A stretch of 64,000 bases of DNA, taken from Arion vulgaris. Its lineage: Eukaryota > Mollusca > Gastropoda > Stylommatophora > Arionidae. Shown here in pieces: positions 43,886-55,764 of the stretch. The stretch lies in assembly GCA_020796225.1 (NCBI GenBank), contig CM036753.1, positions 72,394,865 through 72,458,864 of the forward strand, written 5' to 3'. Below the pieces are notes generated by a model. The model saw only the letters and a list, made by a program, of their open reading frames with translations. It made no database searches and was not told where the DNA came from. Position numbers and translations under genes: made by a program. Numbering within the stretch: the first letter of the stretch is position 1; every line of letters starts with the position of its first letter.

Positions 43886-43929
43886 TAAATAGCAGTGTTG
43901 GAGTATAACGTGTTAACATAATTAAATGG

Positions 43930-44408
43930 AAAATCGGGTCTTTATGCCGAAGGATTTCGCCCGCCTGCCCAGTGTGTTCGTAGCGCGTTGGACGAGCGGT
44001 GACAAGCCCTCTGTGAGTGCGGGTTCAATTCCGCTGGTTGACAGAAAAAGCCACAGGTTCTCCATATTTACGGTGTTCGTGGCACCGAACCGAAGTGTTA
44101 CGATGTCCATGGCACCGAACCGAAGAGCTGAAAGCTCAAGTGGTTCTGTTTCGGGGGAAAATATAATGTCGAAGGATTGCGTTCATTGTGACGGGTTTTG
44201 CCTCATATGGCTTGGAATCCCCACAGACATCTCCGCAGAAATGGCGCGCCACCTGTCGAGAGTATTGCACAATGGATGAACTCTGTAGCTCCGGCAATAA
44301 TCCTAGGTATCTCTGGACAAAAATGCTCTCGTAAACAGAATGGTGAGGTCCGAATTCGAACTCATTACGTTGGGGAACATAAAGCACAGACTTAGCCCCA
44401 AAGACCAC
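43930..44408 (-). repeat. SINE-D copy split by SINE-C
   Basis: 3' end at 43930-43956 and body at 44170-44408, minus orientation. The body has CTCGACAGGTGGCGCGCCAT. The head is decayed. Removing 43957-44169 restores the D order. Confidence 0.8.
43957..44169 (+). repeat. SINE-C copy 7, nested in SINE-D
   Basis: Flanked by CGAAGGATT (43948-43956 and 44170-44178), which is SINE-D sequence. tRNA-like head CGTAGCGCGTTGGACGAGCG, box B GGTTCAATTCC, two-unit body. Confidence 0.9.
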
Positions 44409-44912
44409 ATAATTAAAGGACAGTTATCCAAGAGAAAATACCCAGCAACTCAAAGTTACGGAATAAAGTAAACACAAGAATAATGCTACGATGGATATAT
44501 AAGATTACAGTGTCTCTCCTAGTCAGCACTGCACACGAGGGAAATAAAGTTCGAGGAAGGGGCGAGGGGCCGAAAACTTAAAATGTGTTGCGAGTGGGTG
44601 AGCGTGTGTGTGGGTGAGCGAGAGGACATGTTCTGGTAGACTGCACATATCTCAGCAGTCATTGAGTTAATAATGGCTTTATCATGTTCACCAGCTCTTG
44701 TTTATGATTTCATCGGTATTTGTCGAGCGCATCTCACTTGTGTTTTCTTTACGCATTTTCCCCATTAACTCTGGTTCAGATACAACAGAAGGGAAGCGTG
44801 AGTGTGATCGTTGCAACATACTCCCTATTGTAAATAGCTTGTGATCAAATCTACGCTTTTAAGGGTAGCTGTGTTAGTGTACTGTCTAGCAGAACAGGCT
44901 GAATGCATTTGT
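44409..44912. other. Unassigned sequence
   Basis: Contains a short GTGTGTGTGGGTGAGCGAG patch near 44605; nothing else recognised. Confidence 0.45.
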
Positions 44913-44913
44913 T

Positions 44914-45168
44914 TGCCGGGGCTCACATGGGGAGCAGAGAATAGTAACACTGCGACCTATAAGGCATTTCGTAAGAGGCTACTGAGGTAGAAGTCCAGGG
45001 AAGCTACACTAGTAAATAAAAAGTGTTGATGAAATCGGATGAGCTAGCCTACTTCTATGCGCATAACGCACAACGCACAATCGCTCTTAGGCTCAGATCA
45101 CATACAAATCGTAAAGAGTGGTTAACAAGTGGTCGCTATGGAGCGTTCGAAGAAGAAGAAGAAGAACG
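44914..45168 (+). repeat. SINE-B copy
   Basis: Near full length with a (GAA)n tail at 45150-45166; head GCATTTCGTAAGAGGCTACT is mutated. Confidence 0.85.
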
Positions 45169-45199
45169 TATTTGAAAATAGATGTCGACGAAAATTAAT

Positions 45200-45520
45200 T
45201 AACATAAAATGAAACGAAATCAGAGAAATGTCTGGTCAACCACTAGTAACAATATTTATAAGGAGAAGATGGAGATATGTTGGACAAACCTTGAGAAGAA
45301 ATGGTCAAAGAATATGAAAGCAGACATTGCAATGGGGATGCAAAGGGTTCAAGAAAGAGTGGACGACCTAGTGAGACCCTTAAACGAACTTTGCTGAGAG
45401 GGGTAAGAACTATCGGTCTCAGTTCCACGGAGGAGATTGAGCGAGTTGTCCAGGATAGAGCTGTATGGATAAATTGCTTGCAGGCCCTGTGTAACGTATA
45501 ACGGTACGAGAGGAATTATT
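45200..45520 (+). pseudogene. LINE family L2, 3' end
   Basis: The plus strand reads SGQPLVTIFI, RRRWRYVGQT, then GDAKGSRKSGRPSETLKRT and TEEIERVVQDRAVW. Terminal block TGTAACGTATAACGGTACG. It directly precedes L9. Confidence 0.78.
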
Positions 45521-45534
45521 ATAACATAACTGGG

Positions 45535-45865
45535 GACAGATTACAAGATTACAAACGAGGAACTCAGAGAAAGAACTAATCAGGTACCAGTGGAGAAAGA
45601 GCTCAGGAAGAGACGCTGACGATGGATAGGACATACATTGAGAAGACCGACAGGAAACATTGCAAGACAGGCATTGTTTTGGAACCAGCAGAGAAAGAGA
45701 AGTAGGGGAAGGTGTAGACAGACCTGGAGAAGAGCTGGAGGCTGATGTTAAAAGTATAGGTAAAACATGGAAAGAATTGGAAGGGATAGCAGGAGAGAGG
45801 AAGAGATGGAAGAAGTTTGTTGAAGACATGTGCTCAGCTGGGAAATGAAAGGTAAAGAAGAAGAA
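45535..45865 (+). pseudogene. LINE family L9, 3' end
   Basis: The plus strand reads LRERTNQVPVEKELRKR, WIGHTLRRPTG, then REELEADVKSIGKTWKE and WKKFVEDMCS, ending in AAAGAAGAAGAAG. One nonsense and one frameshift. Homologue of 25015-25400. Confidence 0.82.
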
Positions 45866-45959
45866 GAACTGGGGACAGGTAGTTCTAGAAGTTTATGATC
45901 GTCTTCGCCAACATGGTACATAAGATATTTCTTGTGTACGATTAACTTAATAAGTAGAA

Positions 45960-46110
45960 CGTTGTTTAGGACGGATTAGCGTAATGTATAAAAATTCGCC
46001 TATCCACTCGGGCACAAGAGGGTTGTGGATTCAATCCCACACTAGACGTTCCACATGGTAAAAAAGGAATTAGACCTCCTACCTAATGGACATTAGGGTG
46101 TAGAAATGTG
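45960..46110 (+). repeat. Possible tRNA-derived SINE fragment
   Basis: GATTAGCGTAATGTATAAAA and GTGGATTCAATCCCACAC resemble decayed A and B boxes with tRNA-like spacing. Single copy; weak. Confidence 0.3.
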
Positions 46111-46194
46111 AAGTAAGAGGAATTTCATACTTTAAGTTCTAAAATAGCTACGAAATATTACATTTTTTAGAGTGTTGTTTAACTTTTAGAGACG

Positions 46195-46365
46195 AGTGAT
46201 CTCTGTAGCGAAGTGATTAACACTTGATCTTGCGCTCTGAATGTTGTGTGTTTGAATCTGAGCAATGTCGTTCGGTTCACCAGTGCACTTTTCCGGAAAT
46301 CCTAGGATTATTGATGAAGCTACAAAGTTTGTGACTCTGTTCAATACTCTTGTCAGATAGCGTGT
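46195..46365 (+). repeat. SINE-D copy, old
   Basis: GATCTCTGTAGCGAAGTGATT matches the D head; the body matches through CACTTTTCCGGAAATCCTAG and CAATACTCTTGTCAG. Highly diverged. Confidence 0.6.
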
Positions 46366-46759
46366 TCGTTCTGCGAAGAAGGCATTGATATATAGTCAAC
46401 CCCAGTACGATGAAGTCAACGTCTTGCCTAATATTTCTGAACCTGTGAAAAATGTTGAACATTGCTGATACCTGATAGTTTTAGACAAAGCAAAATCTCT
46501 GTTAACACTGAGAAATAATAATTTGTAGAATGCAGGAATTGTGTTGAGGGACATTGAACAGCGGCACCGATTAACGTCCTGTTAATTGGTATACACCTCT
46601 TAACGCCTGCTATAACAATAAGGAAGTGGCAATAACAAAGCTTTTATCCATCGTTCACGATTGAAGATCTTAATTAGATCTTAAAATAGAGGTCATAGCG
46701 AATATATAAGCGAAACTGGTAAAAAGCTAAGTGACCGTTTCGACCAACACGTGATACGT
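46366..46759. other. Unassigned sequence
   Basis: No recognised feature before the MITE target site. Confidence 0.45.
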
Positions 46760-46767
46760 GATACACC

Positions 46768-46933
46768 CAGTGGCGGCTCGTGATCATTTTTGTTGGTGGG
46801 GCCAGACATGAAATTTTCGGAAAATCATGGGTTCGGTTAGGTTCTATTTTAATGTATCAAAAAATAAATACATGTTACACCTTACTTTTGGTGGGGCCCA
46901 GCCCCACTGGCCCTTAATGACGAGCCGCCACTG
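46768..46933. mobile_element. hAT-type MITE, 166 bp
   Basis: Ends CAGTGGCGGCTCGT and ACGAGCCGCCACTG. Flanked by the perfect 8-bp duplication GATACACC (46760-46767, 46934-46941). GGCCC-rich subterminal palindromes; no ORF. Confidence 0.93.
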
Positions 46934-47105
46934 GATACACCCAAAAGCTATGTGACCCCTGTAGCAATGGAACTGACCATTTGGGAACTCTCGATATCTA
47001 GGTCACAGCCGTCCGATGGTGTTTCTCTGATGATCGTAGTCGATTTGTTCTAGAAAATCGTTGTATGTCTTGATATGGTACCTTGCGATTTCATGGACTC
47101 AACGA

Positions 47106-47292
47106 GCTTTTTTTCAATCCAGAAGCACTTGAGCTTTTCGACTCTTCAGCTCGGTGCCATGGCCATCGAAACCCTTCGGTTCGGTGAAACGAACACCGTA
47201 AATCTGGAGAACCTGTGGCTTTTTTGCCAGTCTGCGAAATTGAACCACACTCACAGGGGCTTTTACCCGTCGTCCAACACGCTACGAACACG
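47106..47292 (-). repeat. SINE-C copy 8
   Basis: Minus orientation: GATTGAAAAAAAGCT end, two-unit body, B box and truncated head ending CGTGTTCGTAGCGTGTTGG. Confidence 0.85.
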
Positions 47293-47529
47293 TACGCTAC
47301 ATTCCTATGCTTCTTAATACTGCCTCTTCTCATGCTCCATAATATGTGTATATGTTAAATGTATATAGATTACGTATATATTTAATTATTATTGTTTATC
47401 TTCTTTTTCCATTACTACATTTTCACATTTATTTCGTTTTTAGTCACATATTTTCATTTTACGGCCGTTCGAAATTTATTGTCTAATTGTATATGTTATG
47501 TCTGCTGGTTAATAAGTGAATTGCTTCCC

Positions 47530-47650
47530 TTCTGGTGGTGTTTCATTTGCTTGATAAAGGTTTTTGGTGAAACGTTGTTGTGTATTGTTATTGTTTTTAT
47601 ACTTTGTAAAACAGCAGTACTTTGTTTTTACGTGTTTCTCGCCCTCTCCT
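47530..47650 (+). repeat. Repeat with hammerhead-like motif, copy 2
   Basis: TTGATAAAGGTTTTTGGTGA followed by AACG (47551-47574), then TGTGTATTGTTATTG and CAGTACTTTGTTTTTACG. Parallels 32540-32720 over about 110 bp. Confidence 0.4.
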
Positions 47651-47689
47651 AAACTCACCAATCGAAACATGCGAATATATATATATCTT

Positions 47690-47830
47690 CTCTCTTCCCC
47701 CCTCTCTCTCTCTCTGCCTTCTACGATATCTCCTTTTCTGTATTTTACCCGTTGTCACCAAATGTTTCAAAACCTTTTCGCATTATGTGTCTGATCAACA
47801 TTGATTGTTTGATTCTTATTCTTTTGTCAT
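47690..47830 (-). pseudogene. LINE family L5, 3' end (short)
   Basis: In plus it reads TTTTACCCGTTGTCACCAAAT, as at 9965-9990. A CT-rich run lies at 47698-47718. Confidence 0.5.
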
Positions 47831-48400
47831 TTCTTTGTGTGCTAGTCTCTGTATCTTATAATATAATCCTTAGTGTCTGATATGTGTCCCCCTATACATC
47901 CTTCATGCATGCTTCAGTTTACATCCAATATTCACAATTTTTTCTGCAAAATGTTATCATCAAAAGTTTAGATCAGCAAAAGAAACAGTTTTGAAATCGG
48001 ATCAATATTAGCTTTAAAATTAAATTTAATCGAATTTATTATGCCTAACCACCTTTATTACTCCTTGGTGAAGATAAAATAGATATAATCACTAAAATGA
48101 CCACATAAGCATGGATTACGTCCCTTAATGAAAATACGTTATTAGCTATTCAACGTATGCTATATACACGCAAAAGATATGTCAACAGTTTTAAGACGGC
48201 ATTAGATTAGTGTTGCCCGCGGACGACAGTAAAATTGCAGTCTGCGCTGATATAGTTCCGGCCGGTCAACACGAGCGGACTTTAAGCGCGTATGTAGTAA
48301 ACGATGTGCTGTGATTAATTTAAGATATGTCTGCTTTAATCATGGTCAGTTATATTTGGCATCTAGAGTTGAAAGTGGAAACAATTTATATATACTTGCA
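47831..48400. other. Unassigned AT-rich sequence
   Basis: No recognised gene or repeat. Confidence 0.5.
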
Positions 48401-48401
48401 C

Positions 48402-48604
48402 CCGATTGGTTACCGGGGTCCAAATTTGGGGTGTTAAGAATAGAACCACTGTTACCAGCCACGCATGTCGTAAGAGGCGACTAAGGAGGTTTGACTGAAA
48501 TCGAATTTATGTATCCTACGTTCTACACGTTCTTGGCAAAGATCAAACATGTCACAAAGAGTGATTAAAATTGGTGGTAAAGAACGAACGCAAAGAAGAA
48601 GAAG
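48402..48604 (+). repeat. SINE-A copy with internal deletion
   Basis: Head CCCGATTGGTTACCGGGGTC and tail are present; about 45 bp are missing in the middle. The flanks end ACTTGCA and GCTTGCA, a plausible imperfect duplication. Confidence 0.82.
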
Positions 48605-48889
48605 ATGATATGTGCTTGCAAACGACGGGAAAACAAGGAATATTGTTTACTATCAGGCTCTCACATAGAAAAAAATATAACTTACACAATAATTATGTAA
48701 TTTGTACTAATTAAAACAAAATAGTACCATTAAAACAATTTTTTAAATAATCTAAATTCCCGTTACATACGTTTTCGAATCCGATCGAAGCCGGGTTAAT
48801 TAACTAGTAATATTATAATGTACATACTAGAATGTGTGTGTAAAGTAAATTAGCAAATAACCCTTTTTAATACCATGAGGTATATTAGG

Positions 48890-49110
48890 AAATACGGTGC
48901 TAGGGTTCGAACTTTTCTTTTATCAGCGTCACACGATGAATGATGTGGTCAAGATCACGTCCACCACTTGACTTTTAGTGTATATTCCGAACCAAAATAC
49001 GATGGATTAATCTGAAAGCAGTTGCCGTAGGAAAATCCCACTCTTACAGCGAAGTTTTATTCCGGGACCTCGTATGTAAGTGCACTAATCACTATGCTAT
49101 CCAGATTCTC
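48890..49110 (-). repeat. Possible tRNA-derived SINE
   Basis: The minus strand has GGATAGCATAGTGATTAGTG (box A-like) and ACGAGGTCCCGGAATAAA (box B-like). Single copy, so weak. Confidence 0.3.
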
Positions 49111-49127
49111 ATAATATATGTCTCAGT

Positions 49128-49445
49128 CATATGCTTCTTCCTGGTCTAAATTTGTCAGTCATCTACTTCTTCTTTGTCAGATTTAGTCATCTACTTTTCT
49201 CGTCTAGATTTGTCATCTACTTCTTCTCGGTCTAAATTTGTCAGTCATCTACTTCTTCCTGGTCTAGATGTGTCAGTCATCTACTTCTTCCTGGCCTAGA
49301 TGTGTCAGTCATCTACTTCTTCCTGGTGTAGATTTGTCAGTCATCTACTTCTTCCTTGTCTAGATTTGGCAGTCATCTACTTCTTCTCGGTCTAGATTTG
49401 TCAGTCATCTACTTCTTCCTGGTCTAGATTTGTCAGTCATCTAGT
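49128..49445. repeat. 32-bp minisatellite, about 10 units
   Basis: The unit contains GTCAGTCATCTACTTCTTCC and TGGTCTAGATTT. Early units are shorter by small deletions. Confidence 0.9.
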
Positions 49446-49620
49446 AATGTGACAACGCAGCTGCCACATGACACAAGTCCTTGGCTGTACTCTAAGCTAG
49501 TGAGACACTACTCTGGCAAATATCAAACAAATTAAAACAAATTTCTTTACATGCCATCACGGCTGGAATAGAGGATTACGGAACTTTAGTTTCGTCTTTT
49601 CTCTCGTTTCTAACTTCTCA

Positions 49621-49798
49621 TGTGCGCGTTGGACGACGGATGACAAGCCTCCTGTGAGTGCGGTTCAATTCCGTGGGCTGGCTGGAAAACTACATGGTCT
49701 CCAGATTTACAGTGTTCGTGGCACCGAACCGAAGGGTTGCGATGTCCATGGCACCGAGCCGAAGAGCTGAAAGTTCAAGTGCTTCTGGATCGAAAAAA
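49621..49798 (+). repeat. SINE-C copy 9, 5'-truncated
   Basis: Starts inside the head at GTGCGCGTTGGACGACGG and is otherwise complete to GCTTCTGGATCGAAAAAA. Confidence 0.85.
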
Positions 49799-49805
49799 TC
49801 CCATG

Positions 49806-49995
49806 ATCTATGAAAACCTAAACCCGTCTTTCTATTGAAAAAACCTAAAAAACCGTCCCATGTAGACTTTCTATCGAAAAAACCTAAAAAACCGTCCCAT
49901 GTAGACTTTCTATCGAAAAACCTCCAAAAAACCGTCCCATGTAGACTTTCTATCGAAAAAACCCTCAAAAAACCGTTTCATATAGACTTTCTATC
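49806..49995. repeat. 39-bp minisatellite next to a SINE tail
   Basis: Four to five units containing CTTTCTATCGAAAAAACC and AAAAACCGTCCCATGTAGA. It starts directly after SINE-C copy 9; ATCGAAAAAA in each unit resembles the SINE end. Confidence 0.85.
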
Positions 49996-50154
49996 CTTTT
50001 AAAAACGTTACTAATTCCCTGCCGTAAATGTTAACAAATATGTGCGTTTGAATATAAGTGTTACAGAAGTGTCCTCCGTATATCATGAACAGAGAAGCTG
50101 TAAATGTAAATACATAGAATATTATGTCTTATAATTCATCGTCTACTTTAATCT

Positions 50155-52466
50155 TCTATCTACATATTTCTTATTCTATCATACACATAATGTTATACTT
50201 CCTTCTATCATAAACATAATGTTATACTTCCTTCTATCATAAACATAATGTTATAATTCCTTCTATCATACACATAATGTTATACTTCCTTCTATCATAA
50301 ACATAATGTTATAATTCATTTCTATCATAACATAATGTTATACTTCCTTCTACATACACATATGTTATAATTCTTCTATCATACACATAATGTTATACTT
50401 CTTCTATCATACACATAATGTTATAATTCCTTCTATCATACACATAATGTTATACTTCCTTCTATCATACACATAATGTTATAATTCCTTCTATCATACA
50501 CATAATGTTATAATTCCTTCTATCATACACATAATGTTATAATTCCTTCTATCATACACATAATGTTATACTTATTTCTATCATACACATAATGTTATAA
50601 TTCCTTCTATCATACACATAATGTTATACTTATTTCTATCATACACATAATGTTATAATTCCTTCTATCATACACATAATGTTATACTTCCTTCTATCAT
50701 ACACATAATGTTATACTTCCTTCTATCATACACATAATGTTATAATTCCTTCTATCATATACATAATGTTATACTTATTTCTATCATACACATAATGTTA
50801 TACTTATTTCTATCATACACATAATGTTATACTTCCTTCTATCATACACATAATGTTATACTTCCTTTTATCATACACATAATGTTATACTTCCTTCTAT
50901 CATACACATAATGTTATACTTCCTTCTATCATACACATAATGTTATAATTCCTTCTATCATACACATAATGTTATACTTATTTCTATCATACACATAATG
51001 TTTTTATTTTATTAGCAAAGACACATATTTCTTCTAAATAAGTTAATTCTTTTCATAGCATAATTTATACTTATTTCTATCATACACATAATTATACTTA
51101 TTTCTATCTACACATAATGTTATAATTCCTTCTATCATGACATAATGTAATACTATCACATACCAATGTTATACTCCCATCATACACAATAAGTTATATT
51201 CATTCATCCATAATGTTATACTTCTTCTATCATAACTATGTTATAATTCCTTCATCATACACATAATGTTTTACTTTTACATACACAGATGTTATAATTT
51301 CCCTTTTATCTACAATAATGTAACTCTTGATCATGTAACATAATGTTATACTTCTTCTATCAAACCATAATGTTATACTTCTTCTATCTACATAAGTATA
51401 CGCTTCTTTATATTTATAATCCTTCTATCATACACATAATGTTATACTCTTCATCATACATAATGTAAATTCTTATCATACATAATGTATACTTCCTTCT
51501 ATCATACACATAATGTTATAATTCTTTTATACTACATAATGTTATAATTCTTCATCTAACATTTCTGTTATAATTTTCTATCATACATATCTTATCTTCT
51601 TCTATCATCACATAATGTTATAATTCCTTCTATATACACATAAGTTATAATTTTCTATCATACATAATGTTATAATTCCTCTATCATACACAAATGTTAT
51701 AATTCCTTCATCATACACATAATAGATACTTCTCATCATGACATAATGTTAATATTCATATCATCACATATGTATAATTCCTCATCATAACTAATGTTAT
51801 ACTTCTTATCATACACATAATGTTATACTTCTATCATCACATAATGATTAATTCTGGATCATACACATAATTTATACTTCCTTCTATCATAAATAATGTT
51901 ATAATTCTTCTATCATACATAATGTTATAATTCCTTCTATCTACAAATGTTTACTTCCTTCATCATAACATAATGTTAAAAATTCCTTCTATCATCACAT
52001 AATGTTATACTTTTCTCAACACATGTATAATTCCTTTATCTACACATTTGTAACCTTCATAACAAAATGATATCACTATCATACACATAATGTATACTCC
52101 ATTCTATCTACACATAATGTTATACTTCCTTCTATCATACACATAATGTTATACTTCCTTCTATCATACACATAATGTTATACTTCCTTCATATCACATA
52201 ATGTTATACTTCTCTATCATACACATAATGTTATAATGCCTTCTATCATACACATAATGTTATACTTATTTCATCATCACATAATGTTATACTTCCTTCT
52301 ATCTACACATAATGTTATAATGCCTTCTATCATACACATAATGTTATACTTCCTTCTATCATACACATAATGTTATAATGCCTTCTATCATACACATAAT
52401 GTTATACTTATTTCTATCATACACATAATGTTATAATTCCTTCTATCATACACATAATGTTATACA
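50155..52466. repeat. 29-bp minisatellite, about 80 units
   Basis: The unit contains ATAATGTTATAATTCCTTCT and ATCATACAC, with TACTTCC and TACTTATTTC variants. Units at 50200-51000 and 52080-52460 are clean. The core (about 51040-52080) has dense single-base deletions and substitutions. Two sub-variants alternate irregularly. Confidence 0.95.
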
Positions 52467-52632
52467 CAGTGGCGGCTCGTGTTCTTTTTTTGTTTGTGGG
52501 GCAGGACACAAATTTTCGTAAAAGTCATGGCTTTTGGGTTAGGTCATATTTTAATTTATAAAATTAAATAAACATTACACATTATTTTTGGTGGAGCCGG
52601 CCCCACTGGTCTTTAATGACGAGCCGCCACTG
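52467..52632. mobile_element. hAT-type MITE at the edge of the 29-bp array
   Basis: Ends CAGTGGCGGCTCGT and ACGAGCCGCCACTG. Flanked by GTTATACA (52459-52466 and 52633-52640), which is minisatellite sequence on the left. Same length as the 46768 copy. Confidence 0.93.
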
Positions 52633-52640
52633 GTTATACA

Positions 52641-53605
52641 ACCAAACGATATTGAAAATAATTATATCATTATCGCGTGAGTGTTTCTCTTATCAACTAT
52701 ATATAATTCCCAGACTCACACATGAACGCTTCTGTTTAAAGCGTCGAGGGTGGCTTTATATCCTTGAACGTACAAAAAACAGCGCTTGAGTAAGTGTGAA
52801 CAGACATCTTAGGCACCCACTTTATTGCTCACAAGTAAGTATACAGCGTTGTTTGTTTTATAACGCGCGGTAGGAAAGGAATTCGTAAACAGTTTGAGAG
52901 TGTTGATACGGAATGATGCCTTTTACACTCAATAACTTTCGCTTTGATGAAGTTCAATGTTTGATACTGGACATTGATATAAGCCGAGCTAAAGTTACAT
53001 GTGTAGATCCATTTCTTTCTGTCTTTTCTCCAATCCTGTTTTGCCTCACAGTGTAGGATAAGAAGATATTTCTAGAACGGTCTTTTGTATGCCCAAGAAC
53101 AGTACAACAGGTATACGAGTAGGCTCATCAATCAAAATAGAACTGGTACGGTCAGTCGCTGGACGCTGTTGGAGATATTGCGAAGGAGATCGGAGCACAT
53201 ATGGACATGTCCGGAGTGAAGACATTCCAAACTAAAACTGAAACAGTGTCTTTCGTCGCTTCTGTTATCTTTGAGGTCCACGTAGATCCAATTTGGGATC
53301 TAAAAACAATTACACATTATTTTAAAATAATAATCACTATATCTGTAGATGTGAAAGCCGCAGTCAGCAGTGCACTTCCTTCAATGAAGCGGGGTCCCAG
53401 GTTAAAAATCTCCAGATCGATGAATTTTCTCCAACCGCTGTGACTCTCGGAATTATCTAGCTACAGTTTGGTAACAGAAAAAATGATAATGAAAGCGATC
53501 AACGAGATGATGACCGCATTCCTTCCCCCTCTCCGTGTGTCGTTGGTCAAAGAAAAATGTGTGCCTAACACTATATTTCCTAATATATCACAGATTACGT
53601 AAAAG
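52641..53605. other. Unassigned sequence
   Basis: About 960 bp without repeat matches. An 80-codon plus frame (53201-53443) has no recognised domain. Confidence 0.4.
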
Positions 53606-53608
53606 TAT

Positions 53609-53842
53609 GTGGCTTAGGCGATAGTGACTCGGTCTATTAACCCCTACGTTCTGAGTTCGAATCACGCTGCGGACAATTTGGTTACAAATTGTTTCGCGTG
53701 TATTTTTAAAAAAGGACGATGGCATCACCCGTTCAGAAAGTAATGGCAAACTACTGAACGTAAAAATGCCTACAAAAATCACAAACAGCGTTTACAAAGC
53801 TGGGGTTGATTCGCAAAGTCCTGTAAAGGATATGCAATTAAC
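53609..53842 (+). repeat. SINE-E copy
   Basis: tRNA-like head (TGGCTTAGGCGATAGTGACT, GAGTTCGAATC), central AATGGCAAACTACTGAACG, 3' end GTCCTGTAAAGGATATGCAA. Confidence 0.87.
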
Positions 53843-54385
53843 TTTTAAACGAATTTTTAATTTTCACTTACTGTGCTTTTAATTTTTTTTCCTATTTCCA
53901 AAAGGATTTCTTAGAGGATAGTACAGGCATCGTACTGTGTCTTCTGTTACTTTAACATAACGAGATGGAGAATATACTTGCAGAATCATAAACACTGTTC
54001 TCTATCTTCTAGGAGAAACAGCGCACTTATGAATCTACCCGGGTGCAACACAGTCGCTAAAACAGCCGACAGTCAAACTAAATTGCATAAATCCATAATT
54101 TGCAAGAGCGGCTACTGTAACGATATATATGTATATTTATGATACTAGAGTGTTATCACTATTACTGAAAGGGAGCTCAGAGATTGTTGCAATACGAAGG
54201 TTGAACGCGCTACTAAGCTATTGATAGCAAGTAACGCAAATGATGATAATCATATACTAATGAGCCTGCGTATAGTGGTGGGAAGTCAGGCCAGGGTTTC
54301 TAGCTAGAGTGTTTGGTAGAGTCATAGCATAGCGAAACAGAGACACACATTACAGAAAATACATTCCAATAGTACAATGTGTGTT
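53843..54385. other. Unassigned AT-rich sequence
   Basis: Nothing recognised. Confidence 0.45.
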
Positions 54386-54389
54386 GATG

Positions 54390-54700
54390 TTGTTACTTAT
54401 GCCCTTTGCTGGCTTCTCTGAGACTCCACTTACTGTGGCCGGTGCTGTGCCCGGCTTTCTGTCGATGCTGCGGACAAAAACGGTATGTTTTGATAGCTTA
54501 TAATCTCCAGGTGCTTAGTTGGTTCTACTGTCATGAACACATGGATGTTCGCGGCAATGAGAGAGGACAGGACTGCATCAATGACATCGATCTAAGAATG
54601 TTGAAGATGAATAAGAGGAAGGTTCTTCGGTTTCTCGGTGACTGTCTGTTGGTTGAAGATATTCAAATTGATATTGAATCTATCCAGCAATAGATAGGGG
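54390..54700 (+). pseudogene. LINE L7 RNase H remnant
   Basis: The plus frame reads WFYCHEHMDVRGNERGQD (PGH.GV.GNE.AD-like block), then MLKMNKRKVLRFLGDCLLVE, matching the L7 order at 40600-41012. The catalytic acidic residues upstream are not visible. Confidence 0.6.
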
Positions 54701-55055
54701 AGATACAGGTCGGAAATTTGTAGTAATTTGTTACTAAAATGACTAACATTTAAATCACTACGGCATAGCTCTGAGAAAATAGATAGGCACTACACATTTT
54801 GCATATTGAGTCTGTACATATCTATCTAAAAAAACTACACATACTTTTTTAGAAATGTATAATTTATGTTTTAGAGCAGTTTTACTTTTTCATGACTTAA
54901 TTGGAGGAGGGGTTCACCCAAAATTTATTTCAAAAGTAATATTTAATATATCCTAAAAGCATGAGTAATATTTTAGATATTACAATTGCTCACCTTAGAG
55001 TGAAAACATAATTCATTTACATTCATTAGATTCAGGGTCTTAAAAAAAAAAAAGT
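54701..55055. other. Unassigned AT-rich sequence
   Basis: No features seen. Confidence 0.45.
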
Positions 55056-55057
55056 GA

Positions 55058-55295
55058 ATTGCATATCCTTTACAGGACTTTGCGAATCAACCCCAGCTTT
55101 TAACGCTGTTGTGATTTTTCTAAACATTATTACATTCAGTAGTTTGCCATTGCTTTCCGAACGGGTGGTGCCATCGTCCTTTTGTAAGAATCCACACGAA
55201 ACAATTTGCAACCAAACTGTCTGCAGCGTGATTCGAACTCAGAACGTCGGGTTAATAGACCGAGTCACTATCCCCTAGGCCACATACGCCACCAG
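55058..55295 (-). repeat. SINE-E copy
   Basis: Minus orientation. Head CCTAGGGGATAGTGACTCGG and GAGTTCGAATCACGC are clear; 3' end at GTCCTGTAAAGGATATGCAA. Flanks GGGTCTTA and GAGTCTTA suggest a short duplication. Confidence 0.87.
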
Positions 55296-55439
55296 AGTCT
55301 TAGGGATTTGAAATTTTGTGTTTGGTGGTAATTTTGTATTGTTTCCATAGCAACGCTTTGTCATATTTTTGTAAACTAACCTTTTTCTACTCTTCTAAGT
55401 CATGATCTTTCAAAATTGTTACACAAATTCTATCTTAAT

Positions 55440-55685
55440 ATGCGAACAACAAAAATAATTTCTTGAGCAGTATCTTCCCGTAGCAGTAAATTTATAATTA
55501 CATCTACAAGCAGAATTGAATGCCTGACAGGCAGAGTGAGCAATGTGCTTAACCAGCAAACAACGGTAACTATCAGTATTCCTACCCTTCGACATCTGCT
55601 TACAGAGATTGAGCACCTATGGGTCTGCCCGAAGTGCTGTGATATCAGCTCAATAACCAATAACCACAATAGAAGTACTAAATAA
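55440..55685 (+). pseudogene. LINE L7, 3'-terminal coding remnant
   Basis: Contains CTTCGACATCTGCTTACAGA and GAGCACCTATGGGTCTGCCC, matching the L7 termini at 60170-60225 and the complement of 40610-40650. It may be the continuation of 54390-54700, split by the SINE-E and other sequence. Confidence 0.6.
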
Positions 55686-55764
55686 AAAAGGCAATGTTTT
55701 AGTGAGACAATATACAACAGAATAGATTAACTAAACAAGCTATACAAAATTGTTAAAAAACTCG

